Source of the DNA: Synechococcus sp. BSA11S
GTDB lineage: Bacteria; Cyanobacteriota; Cyanobacteriia; PCC-6307; Cyanobiaceae
NCBI RefSeq assembly: GCF_014224355.1
Contig: NZ_VNWP01000006.1
Location: forward strand, 1-64,000
Reading direction: 5' to 3'
Length of the DNA stretch: 64,000 nt
In this document: one piece after another, positions 37,875 to 46,042 of the stretch
Numbering within the stretch: position 1 is the first letter of the stretch
Layout of the letters: each line of letters starts with the position of its first letter
Made by a program: the position numbers and the translations under genes
Notes under the pieces: generated by a model
What the model was told of the DNA's origin: nothing
The model's input: the letters and a program-made list of their open reading frames with translations, nothing else
Database searches by the model: none

Positions 37875-38662
37875 TGGCCGCCGAGCCCTACCTCGAGCTG
37901 CAGGCCGTGGAGGCCTGGCTGGGCCCCCGGCGGGTCTTTGACAACCTCAGCCTGCGCCTCCACCGGGGGGAAAACACCGTGATCCTGGGGCCGAACGGGG
38001 CCGGCAAGAGCGCCCTGATCAAGCTGGTCAGCCGTGAGATCTATCCCGTGGTCAAGCCGGGCTCCGGCCTGCGCCTGTTCGGGAGTGAAACAGTCAACCT
38101 CTGGGATCTGCGTGCCCGGATCGGACTTGTCTCCCGTGACCTCCAGGCCGGCTACGTCCCGGGAGTCAGCGCCCAAGACGTGGTGCTCTCGGGATTCTTC
38201 GGCTCGGTGGGGATCGGCCCCAGCCAGCACCCCAGCCCCGAGCAGCGCGAGCGGGTGCGTGAGCTGATGGTCCGGCTGCGGCTGGAATCGCTGGCCGAAC
38301 GGCCCTACCGCCATCTCTCCGATGGCCAGCGCACCCGCCTGCTGCTGGCGCGCGCCCTGGTGCACGATCCCCGGGTGCTGGTGCTGGATGAACCCACCGC
38401 CGGGCTTGACCTGCGCGCCAAACACCAGCTGTTGATCGACCTGCGAGAGCTGGCCCAGGCTGGCACCACCCTGCTGCTCGTCACCCATCAGATCGAGTCG
38501 ATCATTCCCGAGATCAGCCGCTGTGTGCTGATGCGTGAGGGTGCGGTCGTGGCGGATGGCCCGGCGGCGCAGCTGCTGGACGAGGCCCCCCTCAGTGCCC
38601 TGTTCGAAACCCCCCTGCAGGTGATCTCTGCCGGCGGTTACCGCCAGGTGCTGCCGGGGTGA
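37871..38662 (+). CDS. Stand-alone ABC ATPase
   Basis: A 263-residue ATPase: Walker A GPNGAGKSALIKLV (about 39-52), Q-loop LVSRDLQ, signature LSDGQRTRLLLARAL and Walker B VLVLDEPTAGLD. The Q-loop lacks the usual glutamine-before-acidic form, and the region VVLSGFFGSVGI resembles the ModF/YlmA type of orphan ATPases. No permease lies adjacent, so it may serve a distant transporter or a non-transport role. It starts by a 4-bp overlap with the Nudix gene. Confidence 0.85.
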   Translation: MMAAEPYLELQAVEAWLGPRRVFDNLSLRLHRGENTVILGPNGAGKSALIKLVSREIYPVVKPGSGLRLFGSETVNLWDLRARIGLVSRDLQAGYVPGVSAQDVVLSGFFGSVGIGPSQHPSPEQRERVRELMVRLRLESLAERPYRHLSDGQRTRLLLARALVHDPRVLVLDEPTAGLDLRAKHQLLIDLRELAQAGTTLLLVTHQIESIIPEISRCVLMREGAVVADGPAAQLLDEAPLSALFETPLQVISAGGYRQVLPG

Positions 38663-38722
38663 GGGATCACTGATGCCTGGCGTTCCCTGGGCGGCTGGTG
38701 CAAACTCAGGTTCTGGCAGGTC

Positions 38723-39085
38723 ATGGGGATGTCGTCGACAAAGCAGCACCGCAGGCTCGGCTGGCCTCGGCTTCTGGCCTGGGTTCCCCTGCTTGCCCTT
38801 CCCTTCGCTGGCGCAGCCGTGGCGATGTCCTCGCCCTGGTGGGAGAACTACGAGGTGCGCGAAACCTTCCTCTGCAACGACACCAACAAGGTGGTGGTGG
38901 AGCGCAACGACGCTCAGGCCTCGCTGCTGGCCGGCCGCTCCCGCACCACCCTCTTCCGCGAAGACTCGCCCCTCCCCGGACTGCGCTACGGCACCGATCG
39001 TCTGCGTCTGATCCTGCGTGGCGATGAACTCACCCTGGAGCGTCTTCCCCAGCGGCTGCACTGCCTGCGCACGGATCAGGTCTGA
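38723..39085 (+). CDS. Secreted or membrane-anchored small protein, MliC-like
   Basis: A 120-residue protein with an N-terminal signal or anchor helix (LLAWVPLLALPFAGAAVAMSS). A beta-rich part follows, VRETFLCNDTNKVVVERND...LRYGTDRLRLILRGDELTLERLPQRLHC, with two cysteines that could form a disulphide. The pattern resembles the lysozyme-inhibitor (MliC) fold, but the match is weak. The following two small genes on the same strand are 4 and 5 bp away, suggesting one transcript. Confidence 0.55.
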   Translation: MGMSSTKQHRRLGWPRLLAWVPLLALPFAGAAVAMSSPWWENYEVRETFLCNDTNKVVVERNDAQASLLAGRSRTTLFREDSPLPGLRYGTDRLRLILRGDELTLERLPQRLHCLRTDQV

Positions 39086-39089
39086 TGGC

Positions 39090-39275
39090 ATGACCCCCCT
39101 CCCCGATCGAACCGTGCTGCTGCTGATGGCGATCACCCTCGGAGTGGTGGCCGCCCTGGTGTTCTGGAGCGTGCGGCTCCAGCCGACCCGGGAGACCCCC
39201 CTGCTCTGGAAGGAGTCGCCGGGGCGCAGTGTCCCCGCCGCTCCGGCGGGCCAGCCGAAAGGCACTCTGCTCTGA
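39090..39275 (+). CDS. Single-span membrane microprotein
   Basis: A 61-residue protein starting MTPLPDRTVLLLMAITLGVV: one membrane helix (about 8-27) followed by a short polar tail rich in Pro. It begins 4 bp after the previous gene and ends 5 bp before the next, so it is part of the same small-gene transcript. No family known. Confidence 0.5.
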   Translation: MTPLPDRTVLLLMAITLGVVAALVFWSVRLQPTRETPLLWKESPGRSVPAAPAGQPKGTLL

Positions 39276-39280
39276 GTTCC

Positions 39281-39646
39281 TTGGCATCCCCCGACGACGG
39301 CCCCGACGGCAAACGACAACTCCACCCCTTGCCCAAGGGTCTGGTGGAGCTCTACGGCCTGCTGGCGGTGCTGTTCGTGCTGGTGCCCGAGTGGATGGCC
39401 GGAGGCGCGATGCGCTCGATCCCGGGGGTGAACCAGGGCAATCCCCTGCCGGTCACAGCCAGCGCCTGGCGGCGTTTGCCGGAACTGCGCCTGGCGGCCC
39501 TGAACCTGGTGCAACTGCGGCAGCTGGCCCGGCAGCTTCGCCTCTGGGGCTACGCCAGTCAGGGTCGCGACCGGCTCACCGCCCGCATTCTGCGCCGGCT
39601 GAAACGGGTGCGCGCCTGGGAGTCCCGGCTGCCGCGGGGGCTGTGA
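39281..39646 (+). CDS. Hypothetical protein with basic C-terminus
   Basis: A 121-residue protein from a TTG start. It has one membrane-like segment (LVELYGLLAVLFVLVPEWM) and then a Leu/Arg-rich helical part (LPELRLAALNLVQLRQLARQLRLWG...RDRLTARILRRLKR). The C-terminal part resembles a short DNA/RNA-binding SAP-like helix pair (LRLWGYASQGRDRLTARIL), but this is tentative. It ends 16 bp before tRNA-Pro on the same strand. Confidence 0.55.
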   Translation: MASPDDGPDGKRQLHPLPKGLVELYGLLAVLFVLVPEWMAGGAMRSIPGVNQGNPLPVTASAWRRLPELRLAALNLVQLRQLARQLRLWGYASQGRDRLTARILRRLKRVRAWESRLPRGL

Positions 39647-39658
39647 TAGCTTCCCTTC

Positions 39659-39735
<77 letters not shown>

Positions 39736-39739
39736 TTGA

Positions 39740-40723
39740 TCAGCCGTTCATTGCTTCTTCACCGGCTTCCCCAGCCGGTTTTTTTGTGTCCTGATCCGGC
39801 ACCGCCAGCAGGGCCAGCAGCGACCTGCGGTTGTCCTCCAGGCGAAGACGGTCTGAGAGGGCCAGCCAGTGCTGCCAGGCGTCGCTCTGCTGGCGCTCGA
39901 TCCAGTGGCTGAGCTGGGGAAACGTCTGAGCGGGGGTGGTTCCGAGCACATCCCCGAGCACTTCGGCCAGCACCTGCAGATCGTGCAACTCTCCCAGGAT
40001 GTCCTGGCCCTGCCTCAGATCGGCGATCCAGTGGCTCAGGGATGGCTGGAGGTAGGGCTCGAGGTTCTCGAGGCCGTAGCGCACCCCCTTGATTCGCTTG
40101 CGAAGGCCATGCAGCGCCGGATCGTTGGGGTCGTCGCTGAACCAGCCCTGTTCCAGAAACAATCCGGCCACGGCCTTGGTACCCCACTCCCCCAGCCAGG
40201 GTTGCAAGGGCAAGACCCCCAGGCTCGTGTAGCGGGGGCGATCCTGCCAGCGATGCAGGCGCTCCAGCAGCTTCAGGTAGCGATGGCTGCGCAAGGCTTC
40301 CGCCAGACCCTCGAAGGCCCGGCGCCGATCCCGGCCCAGTTGCTTCATGGCAGGCCTCAGCGCCTTGGCCTCTCGCTGGGGCAGCGATGGCAGCAGCCCT
40401 GTCTCCAGGCGCTGGCGCAGCACGTCGAGATCGCGGCAGAGTCCGGTGCGAGCGGCCACCCGGGCGATCCGGCGCTCACTGACATGTTCGGGAAGGACCA
40501 GGGCCGGCTGGAACTGCGCCAGAACCGTGCGCAACCGCCGGAGGCTCACCCGCAGCTGATGCAGCGGTTCGGGATCCGAGTCGGCCAGCACCTCCGGCTG
40601 CAGGCGGCCCAGCCGGCGGGTCTGTTTCTGGATCAGCTGGGCGGCATGGGCACCGTTGCTGATGGCCTCAGGGTCCCTGGCTGGTTCCATGCTCTCCAGT
40701 GGCGATGGCTTGATTCTCGGCAC
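39740..40723 (-). CDS. CHAD-domain protein
   Basis: A 327-residue alpha-helical CHAD domain. It has LHQLRVSLRRLRTVLAQFQ with the conserved His and Arg residues, RTGLCRDLDVLRQRLE, and a second copy of the pattern, ALHGLRKRIKGVRYGLENLE with ILGELHDLQVLAEVLGD. CHAD domains bind inorganic polyphosphate and are often near polyphosphate enzymes; none is seen here. The GTG start gives the full frame, and an ATG at MEPARDPEA (40690) is an alternative. Its last 15 codons overlap the tRNA-Pro terminator. Confidence 0.88.
   Translation of the reverse strand: MPRIKPSPLESMEPARDPEAISNGAHAAQLIQKQTRRLGRLQPEVLADSDPEPLHQLRVSLRRLRTVLAQFQPALVLPEHVSERRIARVAARTGLCRDLDVLRQRLETGLLPSLPQREAKALRPAMKQLGRDRRRAFEGLAEALRSHRYLKLLERLHRWQDRPRYTSLGVLPLQPWLGEWGTKAVAGLFLEQGWFSDDPNDPALHGLRKRIKGVRYGLENLEPYLQPSLSHWIADLRQGQDILGELHDLQVLAEVLGDVLGTTPAQTFPQLSHWIERQQSDAWQHWLALSDRLRLEDNRRSLLALLAVPDQDTKKPAGEAGEEAMNG
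39761..39785 (+). terminator. Rho-independent terminator of tRNA-Pro, inside CHAD gene
   Basis: Arms ACCGGCT (39761-39767) and AGCCGGT (39773-39779) around TCCCC, followed by a run of seven T. On the plus strand it ends the tRNA transcript; the same bases encode the C-terminal KKPAGEAGEE segment of the convergent CHAD gene. Confidence 0.9.
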
Positions 40724-40817
40724 GATCCTGTCGAGAACCGATCGGTTGGGGCCGGGTTGTCATGGCCACAACCCATAGGCTATGGCGCAGTCGGTTCAGG
40801 GCTTGGGGGGATGGCCT

Positions 40818-41264
40818 ATGGCATCGGAGCGCTCCAGCCCGTCGGCTGAGCAAGGCGTCAACGGGGCCCGCCCTGTTGCGGATCCGGCCTTCGATGATCG
40901 TCTCAGCGACCAGCCGCTCGAGCACTGGCCTGAGCTGGTGCGTCAGCGACGTCGCTGGTTCTGGGGGGAGGGTTATGCGTTGGTGCAACTGCTCCAGCGT
41001 TTTCTGCTCGAGGCGCCCCGCCTGGCGCAGGCCCTTGGGTATGCCGACAGCGAGAGCCTGTTGCGCGAAGGCTATGGCCTGGATCTTGTGCTGGGCGAGC
41101 TGACGGACTGCCGCTCGCTGCAGGACCGGAGCGCGCAGACCCAGCACCTCTGCGCCTGCTGCCATGAACCGTTCAAGGCCCGGCGGCGCGATGCTCGCTA
41201 CTGCTCCAGCACCTGCCGCTCCCGGGCGAGTCGCCACCGACGGCGCCACAATCAGTGGCCTTGA
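40818..41264 (+). CDS. Hypothetical protein with C-terminal zinc ribbon
   Basis: About 148 residues from the start MASERSSPSAEQG. The central part has ELVRQRRRWFWGEGYALVQLLQRFLL and a helical region to about 105. The C-terminus is LCACCHEPFKARRRDARYCSSTCRSRASRHRRR, a four-cysteine zinc ribbon plus an Arg-rich tail typical of small nucleic-acid-binding fingers. It may bind DNA or RNA; no target is known. A longer start at 40782 is possible. It diverges from the CHAD gene. Confidence 0.65.
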   Translation: MASERSSPSAEQGVNGARPVADPAFDDRLSDQPLEHWPELVRQRRRWFWGEGYALVQLLQRFLLEAPRLAQALGYADSESLLREGYGLDLVLGELTDCRSLQDRSAQTQHLCACCHEPFKARRRDARYCSSTCRSRASRHRRRHNQWP

Positions 41265-41265
41265 G

Positions 41266-41526
41266 TCAGGGTCCCCAACCCTTCAGAGCCCAGACCAGTT
41301 CCCCGGCGTCCCAGCCCAGGTTGTCGAACAGGGCCACGGCCCTGTCATCGTCGCTCTCCAGCAGCAGGTGGGCGAAACTCTTCACCAGTTCAGCCGGTGT
41401 GAAGGTGATTCCCACCTCGCCGGCCAGCTCGGCCAGTTCTTCAGCTTTGAGGGCTCGTTTGACCTTCTGCTGCAGGTCGTCATCAGCTTTGACCTGTTCG
41501 ATGAACTGTTCAACGGCTGGAAGCAT
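41266..41526 (-). CDS. Nif11-like protein A
   Basis: An 86-residue protein starting MLPAVEQFIEQVKADDDLQQ. The N-terminal helix pattern FIEQVKADDDLQQKVKRALKAEELAELAGEVGITFTPAEL is the Nif11/nitrile-hydratase-like leader signature. In RiPP precursors this leader ends in a Gly-Gly cleavage site followed by a Cys/Ser/Thr-rich core. Here there is no such site. Instead the C-terminus ends FDNLGWDAGELVWALKGWGP, nearly the same as protein B at 46043-46315. No lanthionine synthetase or peptidase-type exporter is nearby. It converges on the zinc-ribbon gene with 1 bp between. Confidence 0.75.
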   Translation of the reverse strand: MLPAVEQFIEQVKADDDLQQKVKRALKAEELAELAGEVGITFTPAELVKSFAHLLLESDDDRAVALFDNLGWDAGELVWALKGWGP

Positions 41527-41891
41527 CAGTGCCACAGATCTGAGCTGATCCTTCAGCCTCCTGCAGCACCCTGGATCTGTCAATCCAATCGACTCAACGT
41601 CACTTGCCTGCAATTGAATCCGCTCAAGAGCGAGTCAATCAATGGAGCACCACCAGGTGACAAGGTGAGAGGCGCGACAATGGTGGAGACGACTCACCAA
41701 TCAGGACGGGGAGCATGTCATCAAGGAGATGGATCTGAAGTTCAGGCAAGGTGGGCTGACTGAGGTGATGGAATTGGTGTTGGGAGAAGTTTTGCCGGGC
41801 CTCCGATGCCTGCGAAACGCCACCTCAGAAACGAATCGCGGTGTCCTTATTCCCCGTTATGGGTGTTGTATTCAGACCGGCCCGGCTTGGC
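41527..41891. other. Intergenic, no gene seen
   Basis: AT-richer than the surrounding genome, with a few short frames of no recognisable content. It probably contains the promoter of Nif11-like gene A. Confidence 0.35.
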
Positions 41892-42452
41892 TTAGCGATA
41901 AGGTCTGGCTGAGTCGTTGAACATAAATGTAGGCAACTTTGAGCCGCCAGTTACATGGCCAATGCCCGCCAGGGCAAGGAAGCCTGCGATCAATGCAGCC
42001 ACGAGTGTCTTGTATCCTGTAATTTGATTTAGCTTTTGACTTGCCTGTTCTTTCATGCATTCTGAGCGAAACCCAGGATCCTCAAGAAGTTCTTCCACAA
42101 GCGCCTGGTTTTCCTCGTAGTGACGCTCGACATCGTTTCTGTACTCTTTCCAGTCAGCATGACCCAGGGCCCACTGTTTCCAGCTTGTCCATACCTGCAT
42201 CGCAGCAATTTTCTCTTGATTCTTTAAGTGAGCTCCGCCGAATGAAGCAGCAGGCCCCATCGCGCCTAAGAAGGCGCCGCTGAGAGCATCTCCAGCAGTT
42301 GTTCCACGAGGCGGGGTTACGTCAACACCATGCTTGCGAAGAAACATCACTACCATTGAATCAATGGTAGGCATTGGATCAAGAGGTATTCCGCGTTTCT
42401 TGCATAGCCGTTGCACGGCTGGATCTTCCTTGGTAAGGATTTTTGTCGTCAT
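41892..42452 (-). CDS. Orphan membrane-anchored hypothetical protein
   Basis: A 186-residue protein with lower GC and AT-ending codons unlike its neighbours. The N-terminal part (AVQRLCKKRGIPLDPMPTID...FLRKHGVDVTPPRG) may be a small folded domain. A Gly/Ala segment (GDALSGAFLGAMGPAASFGG), a charged helical region (WKEYRNDVERHYEENQALVEELLEDPGF) and a C-terminal membrane helix (TLVAALIAGFLALAGIGHVTGG) follow. No family recognised. Composition suggests recent acquisition. It lies between Nif11-like gene A and an 800-base non-coding stretch. Confidence 0.6.
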   Translation of the reverse strand: MTTKILTKEDPAVQRLCKKRGIPLDPMPTIDSMVVMFLRKHGVDVTPPRGTTAGDALSGAFLGAMGPAASFGGAHLKNQEKIAAMQVWTSWKQWALGHADWKEYRNDVERHYEENQALVEELLEDPGFRSECMKEQASQKLNQITGYKTLVAALIAGFLALAGIGHVTGGSKLPTFMFNDSARPYR

Positions 42453-43292
42453 GGCCCTGAGGTGAGGTTGCTGAAGAGGTCGCCCCCTCCCACCTCATCA
42501 CCATCCCCCAGGTGCCGCCGTCACCACATCCCCAGGATGGGGGATCTTTCGGAGGAGCATCACCAGGCGAAGCCGTGGCTGGTCAAACGGTCGTTCCCAG
42601 TGAAGCTGCTGGAGCTCCGCAACCCTGCCAAGGGCTCCAGCAAAGTTGAACTGGAAAACGGCACATGCCGATTCGCTGGCCCCTCTTGCAGTGATGGCGA
42701 CAGTCGCGAGCATCCGCTCCTGACCCGCTTGGTCGACGAAAGCCGTGAAAATGTCAGCTGATCTCCCTGAGGCCTTGGCCGCCTTGGGCCTGAGAACCAC
42801 GCCCAGAACCCGAGAGGATCTGGCCCGGGGTGGTGCTGCTGGCCCTCAGCTGGGCGCGGCGCATGAGTCGAGCGACTCGGTGGCTGCCGATCGAACTGCT
42901 GGCCTGCTGAACGGAGCTCATGGTGAACCCGGGGGGGGGGGGGGCCGCAGAAGCCGCGGTGCTGCATGAACACACTCCGAATGTCTGCGGTGATCACGGC
43001 GTTGTCGGCCGCCCGCTTTCACGCACCTCCCACCGCTGCCGCCAGGCGTGGTAGCCGCTGCGGACCACCCCAGACGCGGTTCAGCCATGAGCACCGTATA
43101 ATTGGTATTCACTAGGTTCAGCAGCTAGACATTAAATCAACCGACCAAGTCGGCATGCTTCGAACCAGCTGCTGTCTCATTGGAGCGAGCCCTCCAGCCA
43201 GGACTAAGCTCGTGACTGCATCACTCGCAATTCAATTTGATTAATAGGCATCATACTTGCCCGCACTCAGCGATGTCGAGCATCCCCAAGAC
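42453..43292. other. Gene-poor stretch with a poly-G tract
   Basis: About 840 bases with short frames on both strands and no recognised protein. It holds a 14-base G run at 42931-42944. Some frames (for example minus strand 42498-42800, with DIFTAFVDQAGQERMLATVAI) have a protein-like composition and may be remnants. AT content rises after 43090. Confidence 0.4.
42931..42944 (+). repeat. Run of 14 G
   Basis: An uninterrupted guanine tract in the gene-poor stretch upstream of the acyltransferase gene, outside any supported coding sequence. Confidence 0.9.
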
Positions 43293-44087
43293 ATGATAGG
43301 AAGACAAATCAGATCTCCATTGTTAAGCCCTTTGGCAGCCAGCGCCGTTGCATCAGCTCCTGAGCTGATTGCCGACCTGCCGCTCCATCTCTCACGGCTT
43401 CTCATTAGTGCCGCAGGCACGAAAGCTACTTATCATTTCATCGAGCGAGTTCCCACTGTTAATCGCATCATCCTTGTCAGCAACCATCGCAGCTTGCTGG
43501 ACGCTCCATTGCTGATGGCAGCACTGAACCGGCCAATACGTTTTGCATGCCACTACTACATGAGTCGGGTGCCAGGCTTGAGGGAGATGGTCTCAGCTAT
43601 GGGGGCATTTCCTCTCGATGCACCACAAAAAAGACACAAGGATTTTTTTCAGAAGGCCGTCAGTCTTCTGGACGAGAAAGAAGTTGTCGGGATCTTTCCA
43701 GAGGGTGCAGAACCCATGATTCAGTTATCGACACCAAATCGAATCAGGTCCTTCCACCGCGGTTTTGCCCACCTCGCCATGCGGGGTTCAGTTGGCGATG
43801 TGGCCATCCTGCCAGTGGCCATCGCTTCGCTTCAGGAGAAGACAAGCAACCTCGCCCCACTCAGCCTCTTCAAACTGGTTGACCCATCAGAACCCTTGTT
43901 TGATCGTGGTGGCTGGCATCACAGCGTTCGTTATCAGCATGTCCGCGTACTTGCGGGACACCCCATATGGGTCAAAGACAAGCAAAGAGCAGAGTATTAC
44001 GGGCGACAAGGTGGCTTGCTTGCACGAGAGCTTACCAACTCTTGCCGTAATCAGATTATCAAACTGATACGCGAAGGCTGCTCGTAA
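43293..44087 (+). CDS. Lysophospholipid acyltransferase (PlsC-type)
   Basis: A 264-residue acyltransferase. The catalytic block is NHRSLLDAPL (H65, D70; the HX4D motif), and the acceptor block is VVGIFPEGAEP (about 131-142). It also has a C-terminal RAEYYGRQGGLLARELTNSCR helix. The family transfers acyl groups from acyl-ACP or CoA to lysophosphatidate or other hydroxyls. The ATG giving MIGRQIRSPL is preferred; a TTG 12 codons earlier is possible. The hydrolase gene begins 15 bp later on the same strand. Codon usage is AT-richer than in core genes. Confidence 0.82.
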   Translation: MIGRQIRSPLLSPLAASAVASAPELIADLPLHLSRLLISAAGTKATYHFIERVPTVNRIILVSNHRSLLDAPLLMAALNRPIRFACHYYMSRVPGLREMVSAMGAFPLDAPQKRHKDFFQKAVSLLDEKEVVGIFPEGAEPMIQLSTPNRIRSFHRGFAHLAMRGSVGDVAILPVAIASLQEKTSNLAPLSLFKLVDPSEPLFDRGGWHHSVRYQHVRVLAGHPIWVKDKQRAEYYGRQGGLLARELTNSCRNQIIKLIREGCS

Positions 44088-44102
44088 CTGGCTCTTTCCT
44101 CC

Positions 44103-44924
44103 ATGCCACTTTTGGTTAATCCACTGTCATCTCCCCTTGTCGGATCTCTCAAGCCGTCTCGTCCCTTGTTTATCTATCTGCCAGGGATGGATGGAACTGG
44201 AGCACTACTCAGGCCTCAGATTTCAGGGTTGAAGGCCTCATTTGACATCCGTTGCCTTTCCATTCCCTCGGATGACTTGGCCGGCTGGGATATGCTTGTT
44301 GCGCAAACAGCTCGATTGATCGCCAGTGAGCAGCGTCAAGTCCAGTCACGTCCCACCTACATTTGCGGTGAATCCTTTGGTGGTTGTCTGGCCCTGCAGC
44401 TTGCAGCTTCCCACCCTTCTCTTTGCCAACATCTGATTCTTGTCAATCCTGCCACCTCTGCTGTCCATCAACCATGGGTCAGCTGGGGAGCATCAATCAC
44501 TCAACGCTTGCCGCCCACCCTGTATCGGCTTTCAGCCTTCGGATTGCTTCCACTCCTGATCCAGCCACAACGGGTTTCTCTGTCTAATCGACAGGCTTTA
44601 TTGCAGGCCATGCAATCAGTTTCCCCCAGAAGTGCTGCCTGGAGGATTTCCCTGCTCACGAAGTTCACCCTTGAGACGTTGCCCTTGGGACGAATCAGGC
44701 AGCCCGTCCTGCTGCTGGCGTCAGGTGCAGACCGGCTCCTTCCATCCCTTGACGAAGCCGGAAGACTCGTTCGACACCTTCCCAATGCGCGTACTGTGCA
44801 GCTACCAGACAGTGGCCACGCTTGCCTTCTGGAATCTGAGGTGAATCTCGGAAAGCTCCTGAAGACAACAGAATTTGATCCTTCCATCCACGCACTTCCC
44901 CTGAGCCTGAGCCACGGGCATTGA
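44103..44924 (+). CDS. Alpha/beta hydrolase, esterase/thioesterase type
   Basis: A 273-residue alpha/beta hydrolase. The oxyanion region is FIYLPGMDGTGALLRPQ, and the nucleophile is S91 in YICGESFGGCLALQLAASHP. The acid is D210 in LLLASGADRLLPSL and the catalytic histidine H239 in LPDSGHACLLE. The PGMDGTG opening with GESFGG resembles the hydrolase half of plant phytyl ester synthases and cyanobacterial Slr2103-like proteins (from memory). It lies 15 bp after the acyltransferase gene, so the pair may together make or recycle acyl esters. Substrate is inference. Confidence 0.82.
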   Translation: MPLLVNPLSSPLVGSLKPSRPLFIYLPGMDGTGALLRPQISGLKASFDIRCLSIPSDDLAGWDMLVAQTARLIASEQRQVQSRPTYICGESFGGCLALQLAASHPSLCQHLILVNPATSAVHQPWVSWGASITQRLPPTLYRLSAFGLLPLLIQPQRVSLSNRQALLQAMQSVSPRSAAWRISLLTKFTLETLPLGRIRQPVLLLASGADRLLPSLDEAGRLVRHLPNARTVQLPDSGHACLLESEVNLGKLLKTTEFDPSIHALPLSLSHGH

Positions 44925-45148
44925 GATGGCCATGTCCACCCTCGTCTGCAAGACGGGCAGGAGCAAGAGAGGGAATCCAAAGGAGGTCGGCAGCAACTCA
45001 CACCGTGTGTATCAGGACGAAAAGTTGATTCACGGTCCCTTGAGCCATAGATAACTTTTGTCAAGCGATATCCGCTTTTGGTCCTCCAGTTTTCGCTGTC
45101 GCCTGACACCTGGTGGCACGCGAACCGGGTGCCGTTCGTGCACGCACC

Positions 45149-45937
45149 TCAGGCCACCACCATGCGCATCATCTCCCCCTGGATGAAGTGTCCATCTGAC
45201 TTCATCAGGTGGCCGTCGGGATCGGTGAAGTTGCGCTGGTTCTTCTTGGTTGGTGTGCCATCAGCACTTCTCTCCAAGCCCCGCCAGGGCATCGCAACCG
45301 CTGCGTGGAAGCCTCCGGCTGCAGACACAAGTCGCTCCAGATCCGGCAGTTCGATGCCGGCGTTTTCGGCGGCCTCGATCGCTTCCTTCCTTGCCGCCTT
45401 GGCCTCTTCTGCTTCCTCCTGACGCCGACGCAGTTCATCGGGAAGATCACTTCCGCGGTTGCCCTTGCTGTAGGGGCGATCCTCCTGGGCATCGAGGATC
45501 TCGACCTTCTGACACAGCCTGAGCACCTGAACAAACAGCCCGGCCAGGGCGCTCAGGTGACGGCGGCTGAAGTCGATGATGCGGCTGTGGTCCGGCTGTT
45601 GGTTGCCGGTCAGGACCCGGAAGGCAGTGTCCTCCCAGCAAGCCTTCTCGATCTAGTGCCTCCGGCACGCTGGCCTGCGGCCAGGTAGGCGAGAGCTTGG
45701 CAGTCCGACGCGGTAGGCATAGAGGAGCAGCACAACCATCATCCGCGGCTCGTACGCCTTCTCACCCCGCGGATCCTTCTGGAGGTCGTAGGAGTGGATC
45801 TCGCGCAGATCCAGCTCAGCCGCCAGATCCAGCAGGAAGAACACCAGATGGTTCTCCGGCAGCCACTCCACCGGTGAGGGCGGAAAAAGCAGGGTCTGCT
45901 CAGGGTTCCAGGGGCGGAAGGACTTGGGCTTGACCAT
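45149..45937 (-). pseudogene. IS1182-type transposase, truncated and interrupted
   Basis: The N-terminal part reads FRPWNPEQTLLFPPSPVEWLPENHLVFFLLDL and RMMVVLLLYAYRVGLPSSR, then a TAG stop at 45653-45655. Beyond it, in the same frame, IEKACWEDTAFRVLTGNQQPDHSRIIDF and LAGLFVQVLRLCQKV follow, then a charged linker and GTPTKKNQRNFTDPDGHLMKSDGHFIQG. There the match ends abruptly, before the second half of the DDE catalytic domain. About 250 of an expected 450 or more residues remain. The stop codon lies at the edge of an inserted double palindrome (45656-45683). The element cannot be mobile by itself. Confidence 0.8.
45656..45683. repeat. Double palindrome inserted in transposase
   Basis: Two adjacent perfect hairpins, GTGCC-TCC-GGCAC and TGGCC-TGC-GGCCA, separated by GC. 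Each has a 5-bp stem and a 3-base loop. They interrupt the otherwise continuous transposase frame with an in-frame segment of about 36 bases that also supplies the TAG stop. Confidence 0.75.
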
Positions 45938-46042
45938 GCCCCGTTCTCTCACCCAGAACCATTGCAATCACAGAGGTCTGGGCGGATTCAGTGCCGTCTG
46001 TGGAGAAGCTGGACCCTGATCTATGTGCGACAGGCTCCCAGG

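Noticed and set aside
41266-41526. Lanthipeptide-type precursor
   Set aside because: No Gly-Gly site, core peptide or modifying enzyme is present; only the Nif11-like helix matches.
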